From NCBI RefSeq assembly GCF_900205865.1, contig NZ_LT906662.1, positions 372,001-436,000 of the forward strand: a stretch of DNA of 64,000 nt, given 5' to 3'. A program made the translations under genes and the position numbers. This DNA comes from Thermoanaerobacterium sp. RBIITD (GTDB lineage: Bacteria; Bacillota; Thermoanaerobacteria; Thermoanaerobacterales; Thermoanaerobacteraceae). Numbering within the stretch: position 1 is the first letter of the stretch; each line of letters opens with the position of its first letter. This document shows positions 1 to 8,929 of the stretch, one piece after another. Under the pieces are notes generated by a model. That model searched no databases. It saw only the letters and a list, made by a program, of their open reading frames with translations, and had not been told where the DNA came from.

Positions 1-230
1 ATATCTTCCGCTTTTGCCCGTATTTCTTCCACTTTCTTATTGACACCTATTTCATAGAAAAAATAAAAAGTTACCGCTATGGCAACCATTATGGCAAAAC
101 TAAAAGGAATGAGCCAATATCTTTTATTTGAAGTTTTTGCTTCTTTAGATGTATTATCCACTAATGCTCCACAGTAAGGACAGATATGAAGATTGTCTCC
201 CATTTTATAGCCGCAATTCTTGCAGTACAT
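1..230 (-). CDS. Zinc-ribbon membrane protein, 5' part (duplicate copy, runs off window)
   Basis: Only the first 76 codons lie in the window; the gene continues beyond base 1. The visible part has a four-cysteine zinc ribbon (C3, C6, C17, C20) followed by one membrane segment at about residues 39-59. It is base for base the same as the start of the complete gene at 11242-12381 over the shared length, so the full product is probably the same TPR-like plus FxLYD protein. It follows manC by 54 bases, exactly as in the other copy, showing that the duplicated block spans both genes. Function is unknown; such proteins are usually membrane-anchored and of unassigned role. Confidence 0.8.
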   Translation of the reverse strand, partial: MYCKNCGYKMGDNLHICPYCGALVDNTSKEAKTSNKRYWLIPFSFAIMVAIAVTFYFFYEIGVNKKVEEIRAKAED

Positions 231-284
231 AAATGTCCTCCCCTTCTAGTCAAAAAATCCCTTTTTAAAAATAATTATATATTT

Positions 285-1358
285 TTACAAATACTCCGCC
301 TTCTTCTTTTTCAATTCCTTCAATACTTCTTTCACATTTTGCGCTTTATCTTTTGAACATATTAAAAGTGCGTCTTCTGTGTCTACGATTATTACATCTT
401 CTATACCGAGTATAGCAATGAGTTTATCGCTTCCTGTTATGATGCATTTCTTTGTGTCTACGCTTACGACATTGCCTTTTATGACGTTGCCATTCTCATC
501 TTTTTCGTATAATCTTTCTATTGATGTCCAGCTTCCTACATCGTCCCAACCAAAGTCTCCTGGCACTACATATACATTCTTGGCCTTTTCCATTATGCCG
601 TAATCTATCGATATGCTTTCAAGTTTTGAATATTCCTCGTATAAGATTTTCTCTATCTCATCTGAATCAAAGTTTTCCTTTATAACATTTAATGCACTGT
701 ATAATTGTGGCATATTTTCTTTTATCACATTTAGTATTGTAGATGTCTTCCAGATGAACATGCCGCTATTCCATAAATAGTCTCCGCTTTCTACATATTT
801 CACTGCTGTATCATGATCTGGCTTTTCTACGAATCTTTCTACTTTGTGTACAGGATTGTTATGAAATATCTCATTTGTAATCTTCTTAAAGTTTATATAT
901 CCGTATCCTGTCTCCGGATGCAGCGGCTTTATGCCTATTGTGACAAGATTATTAACTGATTTTGCTTTCTCTATTGCTGTTTTCAATACTTCCAAATAGG
1001 CTTCTTCATCTTTTATTACGTGATCTGATGGCACTACTACCATGATAGAATCTCTATCAAGCCTTTCTGTATGTATGGCTGCAAGACCTATGCAAGCTGC
1101 TGTATTTTTTCCCATAGGCTCTATCAATATATTTTCTGTCGGAAGCTCTGGTATCTGGTCGCTAATCAAACCTGCATAATCTATGTTTGTAACAACAAAA
1201 ATATTTTCAATTGGCATAAGTCTCTTTAGCCTATCTACCGTCTGCTGAATCATGGTTTTATCACCATATAGCTTTAAAAACTGCTTTGGCATCTTTATCC
1301 TGCTTTTGGGCCAAAACCTTTCGCCCTTTCCCCCTGCCATGATTACACCTGTTATCAT
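285..1358 (-). CDS. manC: Mannose-1-phosphate guanylyltransferase, copy 1
   Basis: Makes GDP-mannose from mannose-1-phosphate and GTP in the cytoplasm, the precursor used by gmd and fcl of this window. The 357-residue product has the nucleotidyltransferase signature GGKGERFWPK at 9-18, PSDH at 110-113, ETGYGYI at 149-155, FVEKP at 176-180 and WNSGMF at 196-201. Its length fits the monofunctional enzyme without a C-terminal phosphomannose isomerase domain. An in-frame TTG 18 bases upstream lengthens the frame, but the ATG at 1358 has GGTGG just before it and is preferred. It is nearly identical to 12436-13509: six amino-acid differences, five of them within residues 120-135, a clustering that suggests gene conversion or mosaic recombination. 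Confidence 0.93.
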   Translation of the reverse strand: MITGVIMAGGKGERFWPKSRIKMPKQFLKLYGDKTMIQQTVDRLKRLMPIENIFVVTNIDYAGLISDQIPELPTENILIEPMGKNTAACIGLAAIHTERLDRDSIMVVVPSDHVIKDEEAYLEVLKTAIEKAKSVNNLVTIGIKPLHPETGYGYINFKKITNEIFHNNPVHKVERFVEKPDHDTAVKYVESGDYLWNSGMFIWKTSTILNVIKENMPQLYSALNVIKENFDSDEIEKILYEEYSKLESISIDYGIMEKAKNVYVVPGDFGWDDVGSWTSIERLYEKDENGNVIKGNVVSVDTKKCIITGSDKLIAILGIEDVIIVDTEDALLICSKDKAQNVKEVLKELKKKKAEYL

Positions 1359-1426
1359 ATGTGCACCACCTCTCAATATTTTTTATTTCAATTTCTCAAT
1401 CACTCTGACAAAGCTATATTTTTCTC

Positions 1427-1572
1427 TGTTACAGCACTTCTTCAAAAGCATTTTTTCTATAATATTCTATTATCTCTTTTAATCCATGTTTTAGCCGACA
1501 TTCCAGTTTTCAGCCAAGAATATGTTTTTTTATTATCAAGGTTTCATTTACTGTATACATACTACCATCTAA
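1427..1572 (-). pseudogene. 3' remnant of an NAD-dependent epimerase gene
   Basis: Read on the minus strand this stretch gives a degraded match to the last 45 or so codons of the epimerase at 4717-5709. The remnant reads GLKEIIEYYRKN where the intact gene has GLKETIEYYKEK, and the tryptophan codon of the motif LGWEPEY has become a stop. No start or upstream part is present. It lies between manC copy 1 and the 1578-4657 operon, so an epimerase gene once stood directly upstream of manC here and the operon now occupies its place. Seen by direct comparison inside the window. Confidence 0.75.
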
Positions 1573-1577
1573 GTATT

Positions 1578-2750
1578 TTATAATAATTTTATAATATAAT
1601 TAATAATCTCATATCTATCTAAATCTTTTAAATACTTATTATATCTTATCTGTCTATCAAAATTTGAAATGAATAAATTGCTATTTATAATTTCAAGTTG
1701 TTTTTTTAAATCAACTATCAAATCGTCACTCATTAATTTTAAGATATCAGTAATATCATTGCATTTTTCCTGCCAGACAAATTTATTTCCATCATTTATA
1801 ATAAATATTATTAAAAAGTCAACAAATAGCTTTTTAACTTCTTCATATTTCAATTGTTCAATTAAAATTTTTAAATTAATTAACTTATATAAGTTTTCTA
1901 AATCCTGCTTTTTTAAATTATCAATAATAAACTCTTTTTTAGATTCTTTTAATATATCAAAAAAGAATATTGGATAATATTTTTCTACAAAAATAAAATC
2001 TACAATTAAATATACTTTTTTATTTTCATCTAATTTACCAAATACTTTATTCAATCTTTCAATTTGTTCATCAACTTTTTTGGAATTATTTTCATTTTTA
2101 TCATAAGCATATTGAGATATAGCATAATTAAAATCATAAGTCAATCTATATAATGCTCCATTAATTTTTAATTCATCATTTGAATTTAAAAAATCTATTA
2201 GTTCTTCATCAGTAAATTTTATTTCATAATCAGTAATTGTGGTTAAAAAAAATAAATTTTGATTATCCTCATTAATTATATCAATTAATGATTTTCTATC
2301 TGCATAATATATCAGTTTCAAAAGATAAATAACATAAAACATTATATTGTTGTGATCAACAAATTCACCTTCAAATCTATCAATAAACTCATATTTGTTT
2401 TTTAAGTAATTATCATTAAGTTTAGCATCATATTTAAGATATATTGATTTTTGTCCTACAAAAAGACTAGCTCCTTTACACAAAAATCTAAAACTTTTTT
2501 TAGGTTTAATATATCTTGCTATATTTTCTAAATCATCAAGAAATAAAACAACTAAAGATAAATAAAAAATAAATGTATAATGAGGTATTTTGCTTGAAGG
2601 CATTAAATTTAAACTTTCATCATAATCATCAATAATTTTACTAAATTCTTTTCCCGCATACATATTTTCTAAATCTTCTCTTATGGAATTAATATCTGAC
2701 TGTCCCTCATTTACGATATTAGATATTTTTTCAATAATCTTATAATGCAT
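1578..2750 (-). CDS. Unrecognised helical protein, third gene of three-gene operon
   Basis: A 390-residue protein I do not recognise. It is rich in Lys, Asn, Ile, Asp and Glu, looks almost entirely alpha-helical, and has no clear signal peptide; hydrophobic stretches near residues 57-75 and 133-150 could be buried helices rather than membrane segments. The ATG at 2750 overlaps the stop of the preceding gene by one base (TAATG), with GGGGAT upstream, so translation is coupled; a TTG twelve bases earlier is less likely. It is the last gene of a three-gene unit with no detectable catalytic motif, so it may be a partner, sensor or effector of the two HDRF-motif proteins upstream. No lesion seen. 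Confidence 0.8.
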   Translation of the reverse strand: MHYKIIEKISNIVNEGQSDINSIREDLENMYAGKEFSKIIDDYDESLNLMPSSKIPHYTFIFYLSLVVLFLDDLENIARYIKPKKSFRFLCKGASLFVGQKSIYLKYDAKLNDNYLKNKYEFIDRFEGEFVDHNNIMFYVIYLLKLIYYADRKSLIDIINEDNQNLFFLTTITDYEIKFTDEELIDFLNSNDELKINGALYRLTYDFNYAISQYAYDKNENNSKKVDEQIERLNKVFGKLDENKKVYLIVDFIFVEKYYPIFFFDILKESKKEFIIDNLKKQDLENLYKLINLKILIEQLKYEEVKKLFVDFLIIFIINDGNKFVWQEKCNDITDILKLMSDDLIVDLKKQLEIINSNLFISNFDRQIRYNKYLKDLDRYEIINYIIKLL

Positions 2751-3250
2751 TAATATCCCCAATCCTTTTTATTATATAAATTTTCAATAATATTGATTAT
2801 TTTGTAATTTTGATCTTTATTATCATTTAGATTTATTTCATCAACATTAGATATCCTAAAAATACTGACATTGTTATTCATCCCAACTTTATCATTTATA
2901 TTAAAACTATTTATTGATGCTCCAATGTGAATTATTTTTACATAAATTTTTTTTGATATGTCATAAACAAATAAAAATCTATCATGAAGTTCAATATGTG
3001 TAAAAATTTTTACTTCAACATCTTTGTTAGAATGATTATTGTAAAATCTACTACAAAACCAAATTATTCTTGTTATATTTATATCCAATTTTAAAAAATT
3101 AATAAAATTATCTATATTAATTTTATTTTTTGCACTTTTGTCATAATAATAAGGATCAATAATTATGATAAGATATTTTCCGGTATTTCTAAATGGAGAT
3201 AATTCCTTTATTAAATAATTATTAATATCTGAATTATTACATATAATCAT
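2750..3250 (-). CDS. Small HDRF-motif protein (PLD-like signature), second gene of operon
   Basis: A 166-residue protein with three spaced motifs: DPYYYD at 32-37 after a hydrophobic strand, HDRF at 89-92, and GASINSF at 110-116. The spacing HxR...G(A)SxN resembles half of a phospholipase D-type HxK...GSxN site with Lys replaced by Arg and the Asp displaced, so a PLD-like fold is a reasonable inference, not proven. The same three motifs end the neighbouring 468-residue protein, so this is like a stand-alone version of that domain. Its ATG follows the stop of the upstream gene with no gap and its stop overlaps the next start, implying stoichiometric production of all three. Confidence 0.82.
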   Translation of the reverse strand: MIICNNSDINNYLIKELSPFRNTGKYLIIIIDPYYYDKSAKNKINIDNFINFLKLDINITRIIWFCSRFYNNHSNKDVEVKIFTHIELHDRFLFVYDISKKIYVKIIHIGASINSFNINDKVGMNNNVSIFRISNVDEINLNDNKDQNYKIINIIENLYNKKDWGY

Positions 3251-4657
3251 TTAAAAATCCTCTTTAACCATAATATTATCTTTATTTACAACATTGTTCT
3301 TTAATTTATTAAAAACTATTTTTGCATTATCTAAATCAAGTTCTATTATTGTTGAATAATTATCACCAAAAGAATTTAATGATGTACCTAACATATACCC
3401 TTTAATAAAATCATCATTAGTCAAAAAAATAAATCTATCATGAAAATGCTCCTTAGTCCCATAAAATGTTATATTCAAATTTTGTTTAGCTTTTTTATTA
3501 ATTATTTCTTTCGTTGGTTTTATTGCTTTAATAAATTCATCAAATTCTTGATGAACTTTGTTTTTATCAATTGAATTTTCATTTTTTTCTTCTAAATTAA
3601 TGTTTTTACCTACCTCATATACAATGTTTTTTTTCAATGATAAATTCTTAGAAAGTATTATTATAATATCGTTTAATTTATCTTTGCCACCTTTAGGTTT
3701 ATAATCTATAAAATATGGATCAAAAATCCACATTTCAGTAAAACCATCAGCCGAAGATATTTGTTCAAAAATTTTAAAAGCTTTATCTTCTTCATTTTTC
3801 CCCAAAAATTCAAACAATCTATTATTATAATTTTTCTTTTTATATGCCAATTGTTCATTATATAAATAGCTTATTAATCTATCACTATCACTATTTTTCT
3901 TACCTACTTTTAATAATTGATTAAATACGGACTTTAAATTTACTTTTCTCTTTTGAGTTTTTAAATTCATCTCAATATCTTTGTTAATAATTCCCATATT
4001 AATATTTATATACTTTATGAAATGTAAATCATAATATGCATAAATCAATTTATTATCTTCTGAATATATTTCAATGTCTATTGAATCCCATAATTGATTT
4101 GGAATTATATTTTTAATACTGCCGCGATAAACCATTGTATTAACAATAATATTACCGAGCTTAAGTTTTATAATGAATAATATATTATTATATATATTTT
4201 GATTATAATCGATAAATATATTACCCTCATCGTTGGTAGTAAGATTTATATCAATTAAAGTACGATTAAATACAAATATATTGAATATTGAATAAGGATT
4301 ATATTTTAATTTAAATCCGGACCATTCCTCTACAAAATCACTTACTTTTTTAAAAATATCTTTATCTTGAAATTCATTATATAATTCCTTATTATAGTTA
4401 ATATATTCTTTATAATTGCAGCAGCAAGATGAATATGGATTTTTTTTGTTATTGCGACTTAAAAAACCTTCAATTATATCATCGCATTCAATATCTTCAT
4501 TGATTAAATCATCAATATAATATTCTTTGAATTCAATATTGTGGGAATCTATAACAGTATTTTCACTTAAATTTCTATTTTTTCTATAATCATTAAATCC
4601 ATCATGATAAAATCTAATAAATTCTTTACCATCAAAGTAAAAAACTTGTTTAATCAT
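3251..4657 (-). CDS. Large HDRF-motif protein (PLD-like C-terminal domain), first gene of operon
   Basis: A 468-residue protein, first of a three-gene operon. Residues 1-300 show no known motif; there is a CCC triplet at 78-80. The C-terminal part has DPYF at 313-316, HDRF at 406-409 and GTSLNSFG at 424-431, the same signature as the 166-residue neighbour. The motif HDRF...GxSxN is shared with PLD-like domains found at the ends of some phage and defence proteins, and the architecture vaguely recalls VPA1262-type proteins; this is recollection, not a search result. It sits between two glycan genes and is flanked by gene scraps, as expected for inserted cargo. Base composition is even more AT-rich than the neighbours. 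Confidence 0.8.
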   Translation of the reverse strand: MIKQVFYFDGKEFIRFYHDGFNDYRKNRNLSENTVIDSHNIEFKEYYIDDLINEDIECDDIIEGFLSRNNKKNPYSSCCCNYKEYINYNKELYNEFQDKDIFKKVSDFVEEWSGFKLKYNPYSIFNIFVFNRTLIDINLTTNDEGNIFIDYNQNIYNNILFIIKLKLGNIIVNTMVYRGSIKNIIPNQLWDSIDIEIYSEDNKLIYAYYDLHFIKYININMGIINKDIEMNLKTQKRKVNLKSVFNQLLKVGKKNSDSDRLISYLYNEQLAYKKKNYNNRLFEFLGKNEEDKAFKIFEQISSADGFTEMWIFDPYFIDYKPKGGKDKLNDIIIILSKNLSLKKNIVYEVGKNINLEEKNENSIDKNKVHQEFDEFIKAIKPTKEIINKKAKQNLNITFYGTKEHFHDRFIFLTNDDFIKGYMLGTSLNSFGDNYSTIIELDLDNAKIVFNKLKNNVVNKDNIMVKEDF

Positions 4658-4716
4658 ATTCTTTTCTCTCCATTTTTTTAATTACTTCGCGATATATAAT
4701 TTTGCAGTCTAATAAA

Positions 4717-5709
4717 TTAATCCCCTTTGGACCATACATTATATGATAAATCAACATTTATATCTTTCGTTACAGCAGCTTCTTCCTCTAATATATATTT
4801 TTCTTTATAATACTCAATCGTCTCTTTTAAACCCTGTTCAAGCTGATATTCCGGTTCCCAGCCAAGTACCTCCAAAGCTTTTTTATTATCAAGGTAGCTA
4901 TGTACTATATCACCTTTTCTTGAATTAGTATAAATAGGTTTTAAATATGTACCCATTATTTCATTCATTATATCTACAAGTTCGTTTATCGTAATAGCTT
5001 TATTTGTACTTATATTTATTATCTCATTATCTCCTTTTTTAAGTGCTAGAAGATTAGCTTTTGCTACATCTTTTACAAAAATAAAATCCCTTGTTTGTTC
5101 ACCATCTCCAAATATGACAGGTCTTTCGCCTTTTAACATCTTATCTATAAATATAGAGATTACTCCACCTTCACCTTTAGGATCCTGTCTAATCCCATAA
5201 ACATTGGCATATCGTAATACTGTATACTTTAATCCGTATAATTCATTATAAACTTCAAAATAATGCTCAGGTGTATGTTTTGATATACCATAGTATGATA
5301 TAGGATATACTCTATGTTTTTCATCAACCCCTAGATACTCTGGGTTACCGTATACTGCTGCTGAAGAAGCATAGATAATCTTTTTTACACCATATTTTCT
5401 GCAGCATTCTAGCAAATTAATCGTTCCAAGAATATTTACTTTTGCATCAAATACAGGGTCTTTTATAGATTTTTGTATGTCTATTTGCGCCGCGTGATGT
5501 ATTACAACGTCAATTTTCTCATTTTCAAATACTTTGTATAAATTACTGTCTGTAATGTCTACATTATAAAATCTAGCTCTTTTATTTATGTTCTCTTTCT
5601 TACCAGTGGACATATTATCAACAACAACGACGTCATATCCATTATCTATAAGAAAATCTACGATATTTGATCCTATGAAGCCTGCTCCACCTGTGACTAA
5701 TATGTTCAT
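4717..5709 (-). CDS. NAD-dependent nucleotide-sugar epimerase (UDP-glucose 4-epimerase type)
   Basis: A short-chain dehydrogenase of 330 residues, the usual length for GalE-like enzymes. It has the Rossmann signature G7-G10-G13, the SSAAVYG segment (115-121) and the catalytic pair Y140 and K144 (YxxxK). It would interconvert a UDP-hexose such as UDP-Glc/UDP-Gal or the N-acetyl forms using bound NAD in the cytoplasm; the exact substrate cannot be read. A scrap of a sugar-transferase gene lies directly upstream and a scrap of an epimerase like this one lies beside manC copy 1. It therefore belongs to a broken-up glycan locus. Confidence 0.9.
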   Translation of the reverse strand: MNILVTGGAGFIGSNIVDFLIDNGYDVVVVDNMSTGKKENINKRARFYNVDITDSNLYKVFENEKIDVVIHHAAQIDIQKSIKDPVFDAKVNILGTINLLECCRKYGVKKIIYASSAAVYGNPEYLGVDEKHRVYPISYYGISKHTPEHYFEVYNELYGLKYTVLRYANVYGIRQDPKGEGGVISIFIDKMLKGERPVIFGDGEQTRDFIFVKDVAKANLLALKKGDNEIINISTNKAITINELVDIMNEIMGTYLKPIYTNSRKGDIVHSYLDNKKALEVLGWEPEYQLEQGLKETIEYYKEKYILEEEAAVTKDINVDLSYNVWSKGD

Positions 5710-5732
5710 TAAAATTCCCCCTAATGGTCTAG

Positions 5733-5888
5733 CTATGTTACTCCAAAAAGGTCTAACTTTACTTTGTCATCAACATCTGTAGAACACTTTCCTATAACTT
5801 GTGCTAACTCTGTATACCTGCTTTAACATTATGCCTGTATCTATAAGACTGATATTGCTCTTCAAACTGTCTTACAATATTTTCATTA
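5733..5888 (-). pseudogene. Remnant of a polyprenyl sugar-phosphate transferase gene (C-terminal part)
   Basis: On the minus strand one frame reads RYRHNVKAGI and the next, after a one-base shift near 5810, reads LAQVIGKCSTDVDDKVKLDL followed by a stop. Together these match the end of bacterial sugar transferases, whose usual form is YRHNVKAGITGLAQVYGKYNT. Nothing of the N-terminal two thirds is present. The scrap directly precedes the epimerase gene and abuts the stop of the 312-residue gene, marking a recombination joint. The family assignment rests on motif memory. Confidence 0.65.
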
Positions 5889-5890
5889 AC

Positions 5891-6829
5891 TTACCTTAAT
5901 AAATTGTCTATTCTCTTCTTCCAAGTTTCTACTCTATGAATTATTCTATCTTTTTGTAGCTCATTTGTTAATATATCTTTTTTAGTTAACATAGAAATAT
6001 CCTTCCAATTTTTATCAAATACATAAGTAGCATTATCTGTATAAACACTTTCAAACAAATATATATTTTTTTCAGTAAATTCAAAAACTATATATCCAGA
6101 AAAACCAGCTCTGCCAATAGCAATGTAATCGGGATTAAAAGAATGTATAAATTTTATTCTATCTTCAATAACCGATTGATTACCTTTTTTTGCTTTCTGG
6201 ATAAATGGTTTTATTTTTAGATATCTTACCTCCCATGGATAATCTCCTTGAGGTAGTATTTCCCAGTTTAATCTTTCAGTTTTACTTATATTTATATCAC
6301 TCAAATCGTCATGTAATATTGTACATTCATTAAAAATTTCAAGAAATAAATTTATAACATGAATTAAAATTTCAGACGAATTAACAGTATCACATTTAAT
6401 GATTGGTGATAATATCAAACTATCTCCTTTTGAATTTGTGCCAATTGATAACTCAATTGAATATGGTGGTATGAAATCTCGAGGATATCTTTTATAAGAT
6501 ACATCTATAAAATCCATCATATCTTCAGTTTTTCCACGGCCACACCATTGTTTCCAATGCCATTCAATTGTTCGATATTTTGTTTCCATCTTTTTATCTT
6601 TATGTATGATATAATATCCCTCTGCATTTTTTCTTGTAACAGGTCCAATTACTGATGTTAATACCGTTTCACCATTTTTGAGGTCAATTGAAAATCCTAT
6701 TTCATAAGCTTTCTTGACATTATAATTATCTAGCGTGACGCCTATTCTTATATTTTCCCCATTTAAGTAATTTAGAAAGTCTATTTTTCTAATTCTTTTC
6801 TTTTTAATTATCAATTTTATCCCCCACAT
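5891..6829 (-). CDS. Unrecognised protein, last gene of the dGTPase operon
   Basis: A protein of up to 312 residues that I do not recognise. A distinctive stretch around residues 88-125 contains EWHWKQWCGRGKTEDMMDF and then RYPRDFIPPYSIEL, with many Trp, Cys, His and Asp residues that could form an active or metal site. There is no signal peptide or membrane segment. The first ATG is at 6829, but a TTG at 6814 has a GGGGG ribosome-binding site just upstream and may be the real start. It follows the 198-residue gene by 51 bases on the same strand and belongs to the cassette 5891-9618. Confidence 0.72.
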   Translation of the reverse strand: MWGIKLIIKKKRIRKIDFLNYLNGENIRIGVTLDNYNVKKAYEIGFSIDLKNGETVLTSVIGPVTRKNAEGYYIIHKDKKMETKYRTIEWHWKQWCGRGKTEDMMDFIDVSYKRYPRDFIPPYSIELSIGTNSKGDSLILSPIIKCDTVNSSEILIHVINLFLEIFNECTILHDDLSDINISKTERLNWEILPQGDYPWEVRYLKIKPFIQKAKKGNQSVIEDRIKFIHSFNPDYIAIGRAGFSGYIVFEFTEKNIYLFESVYTDNATYVFDKNWKDISMLTKKDILTNELQKDRIIHRVETWKKRIDNLLR

Positions 6830-6880
6830 ATACCTATTTAATATAAAACTTATATCTTAAATAAACATATTGATAGATTT

Positions 6881-7477
6881 CTATATACTTCTTATCTCAT
6901 AAAACACGAGATATTTATTGCCAAAAGGTATATTTTCATTGTTTGTATTATAAGCAAAGCTCCATTCTAATAATACCGATTTTCCTTCCACTAGCAAATC
7001 TCTATATTTAAATTTTATTAAATCAATATGCTTCATAATTTGTAATATCTCTTCATTAGTTAAAAATTCTTTATTCTTATAATAATATTTATCCTCATTA
7101 CTAATTATTATTGTTTCATCTACTTTGCCATACGTAACAAGATTCCATAAATCTCCTTGTACTGCCTCAATTATTATTCTTGAATTGCTAATCTCTAATG
7201 TCCCGCTTTTTTCCGCTATAAAAAAAGGATAATAAAAAATCATACCTTTATCCTTATAAGTATTATATAATTCCCGTCCTTTTTTCAATGCTTCCCTGGC
7301 ATTAACACCAACTGCTCGCGGTAAATTTAAATCATCACCTTCATATACAGCTACCCGTATTGTCCATAACACATCATATGTTAAATTAACATCTGGATGA
7401 AATTCTTTTAATGGAACAGTCGGTATACCTAATTTGTTTAATTCTAAAAAACCCATTAATTTATTTATACTAATCAC
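6881..7477 (-). CDS. Unrecognised protein beside dGTPase
   Basis: A 198-residue soluble protein. It has a compact motif-rich core, with LPRAVGVNAREALKKG at about 53-68 and YYPFFIAEKSGTLEI at about 82-96, then IIIEAVQGDLWNLVTYGKVD. The middle loosely recalls nucleotide-binding ATP-grasp-like proteins, but I cannot identify the family. The listed start is a GTG at 7477; an ATG at 7456 is an alternative, both near an AAAGGTG sequence. It lies 52 bases after the dGTPase frame and 51 bases before the 312-residue gene, consistent with one transcript. A role linked to nucleotide metabolism or defence is inference from context only. Confidence 0.7.
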   Translation of the reverse strand: MISINKLMGFLELNKLGIPTVPLKEFHPDVNLTYDVLWTIRVAVYEGDDLNLPRAVGVNAREALKKGRELYNTYKDKGMIFYYPFFIAEKSGTLEISNSRIIIEAVQGDLWNLVTYGKVDETIIISNEDKYYYKNKEFLTNEEILQIMKHIDLIKFKYRDLLVEGKSVLLEWSFAYNTNNENIPFGNKYLVFYEIRSI

Positions 7478-7529
7478 CTTTAAAGAATAATTTTATTAAA
7501 AATTAGATCTGATTATAATTTAATAAACT

Positions 7530-8747
7530 TTAAAAACTAGTTAATTCATCAAAAATACGCAAAGCAAAATTATCAGTCATCCCTGAAATAAAATCTATTA
7601 TCGATTGAATATAATCATTTTTATTTTCTAGATCATATATTACATCATTTTTTAGTTTTGAATTATCACGATTATTTGAGTACTTTTTTAACCATTCAAT
7701 AAAATATTTCGTTAATAGCGGATATATTTCGTTATAAGATGTAGTTATACGATTTATTGTATCATTTCCTTTATAACAATCTAATAAAACATTAAAGATT
7801 GAATGCATAATTAGCTTTGCAAAATCTTTATATAAATTTAGTCGCTTGTTCTCTTATATATACGAATAGCAAAATTTTTTTAGATGATCAATTAAAATTA
7901 AATATTTTTCAGAAAATCTTAATCCATTTAAAGGATCACTATGCCTACACAAATCTATTAAAAAATTATGAATTATAACTGTATTATTGATATCAGATAT
8001 TTTTATATTAATGTCATTTTCAATAATTTTATATAATTCTATTATATTTCTTTTTGACAAAACTTTTAGCATAATAGCATCTTCTATGTCTCTCCCAATA
8101 AAGGCAATCTTATCTGATATCTTAACAACACATCCTTCCCAAGTAAAAGGCGAATATTCATTTGGCTTTGTGATAGAATATAAATCAATTACATTGTCTC
8201 GAGGTTTTAAAGATCTTTCTTTTATCTCACCACAATGTGAAATTATACCATCTCTAACTGCATATGTTAAATTTAAGTTTTCTTCATTACCATACGGATC
8301 TTGTAAAGTTTCATATTTATCTGCAAATCTTAAGCCATTCTTTTCATGCCAAAAATTATCTTCTAAATATTTCTCGGCTAAGTTTCTCAAAATTGTTTCT
8401 CCTGCATGACCAAATGGAGCGTGACCTATATCATGTCCAATAGCAATAGCTAAAGTCAAATCGGTATTTAATCCAAGATAGCTCGATATATCATAACTTA
8501 TAGACATTACATGATTTACATGTTCCATTCTAGTACATATATGATCATTATGTGTAGCAAAAAACACTTGTGTTTTATGTTTTAATCTTCTAAAAGCCAT
8601 GCAATTAAATATGTGATTATAATCCCTGTAAAATGGACTTCTTAATTCATCTTCTCTGTCGTATAACTCTTTTTGCCTTTTTATTGAATCATTCCATTTA
8701 ACATTTCCTTCCCTAATGGCGTAATCAGCAAATTTCCCCTTTTCCAT
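7530..8747 (-). pseudogene. dgt: dGTPase-type HD hydrolase gene interrupted by one in-frame stop
   Basis: Deoxyguanosinetriphosphate triphosphohydrolase family: hydrolyses dGTP to deoxyguanosine and triphosphate. The first 297 residues hold FRRLKHKTQVF (52-62), H76 of TRMEH, and the metal-binding HD pair H105-D106 within GHDIGHAPFGH. A TAA at 7854-7856 stops the frame, but after it the same frame continues for 15 codons and then the 92-residue frame at 7530-7808. That part ends with the family-typical DFISGMTDNFALRIFDEL. Joined, the protein would be about 405 residues. The single nonsense codon (probably TAT to TAA) is the only lesion seen. The truncated product keeps the HD core but lacks the C-terminal helices, so it is probably inactive or altered. 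Confidence 0.85.
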
Positions 8748-8929
8748 TTTATATACCCTCTTTTCAATTTTATCTAAACTTGATGGAATAATATAAAAAA
8801 TTACTTTTCAAAGTATATTTCGACGTATTTAAATAAAAATTAAGACGATACTCCTACTACGGCTTTTTATCTTACAAATTATATTTCTTCCTTTTTGAAA
8901 TAAAATCTTTATGCATATAATAAAAATTT

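Larger units (their letters stand above)
1..1371. repeat. Direct repeat, copy 1 (manC plus zinc-ribbon 5' end)
   Basis: Bases 1-1371 match 12152-13522 at a constant offset of 12151 with no gaps seen. Identity ends sharply at 1371/13522, just upstream of the manC ribosome-binding site. Differences are few and clustered in two short patches (around 415 and 950-1005). The left end is not visible because the window starts inside the repeat. Confidence 0.95.
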
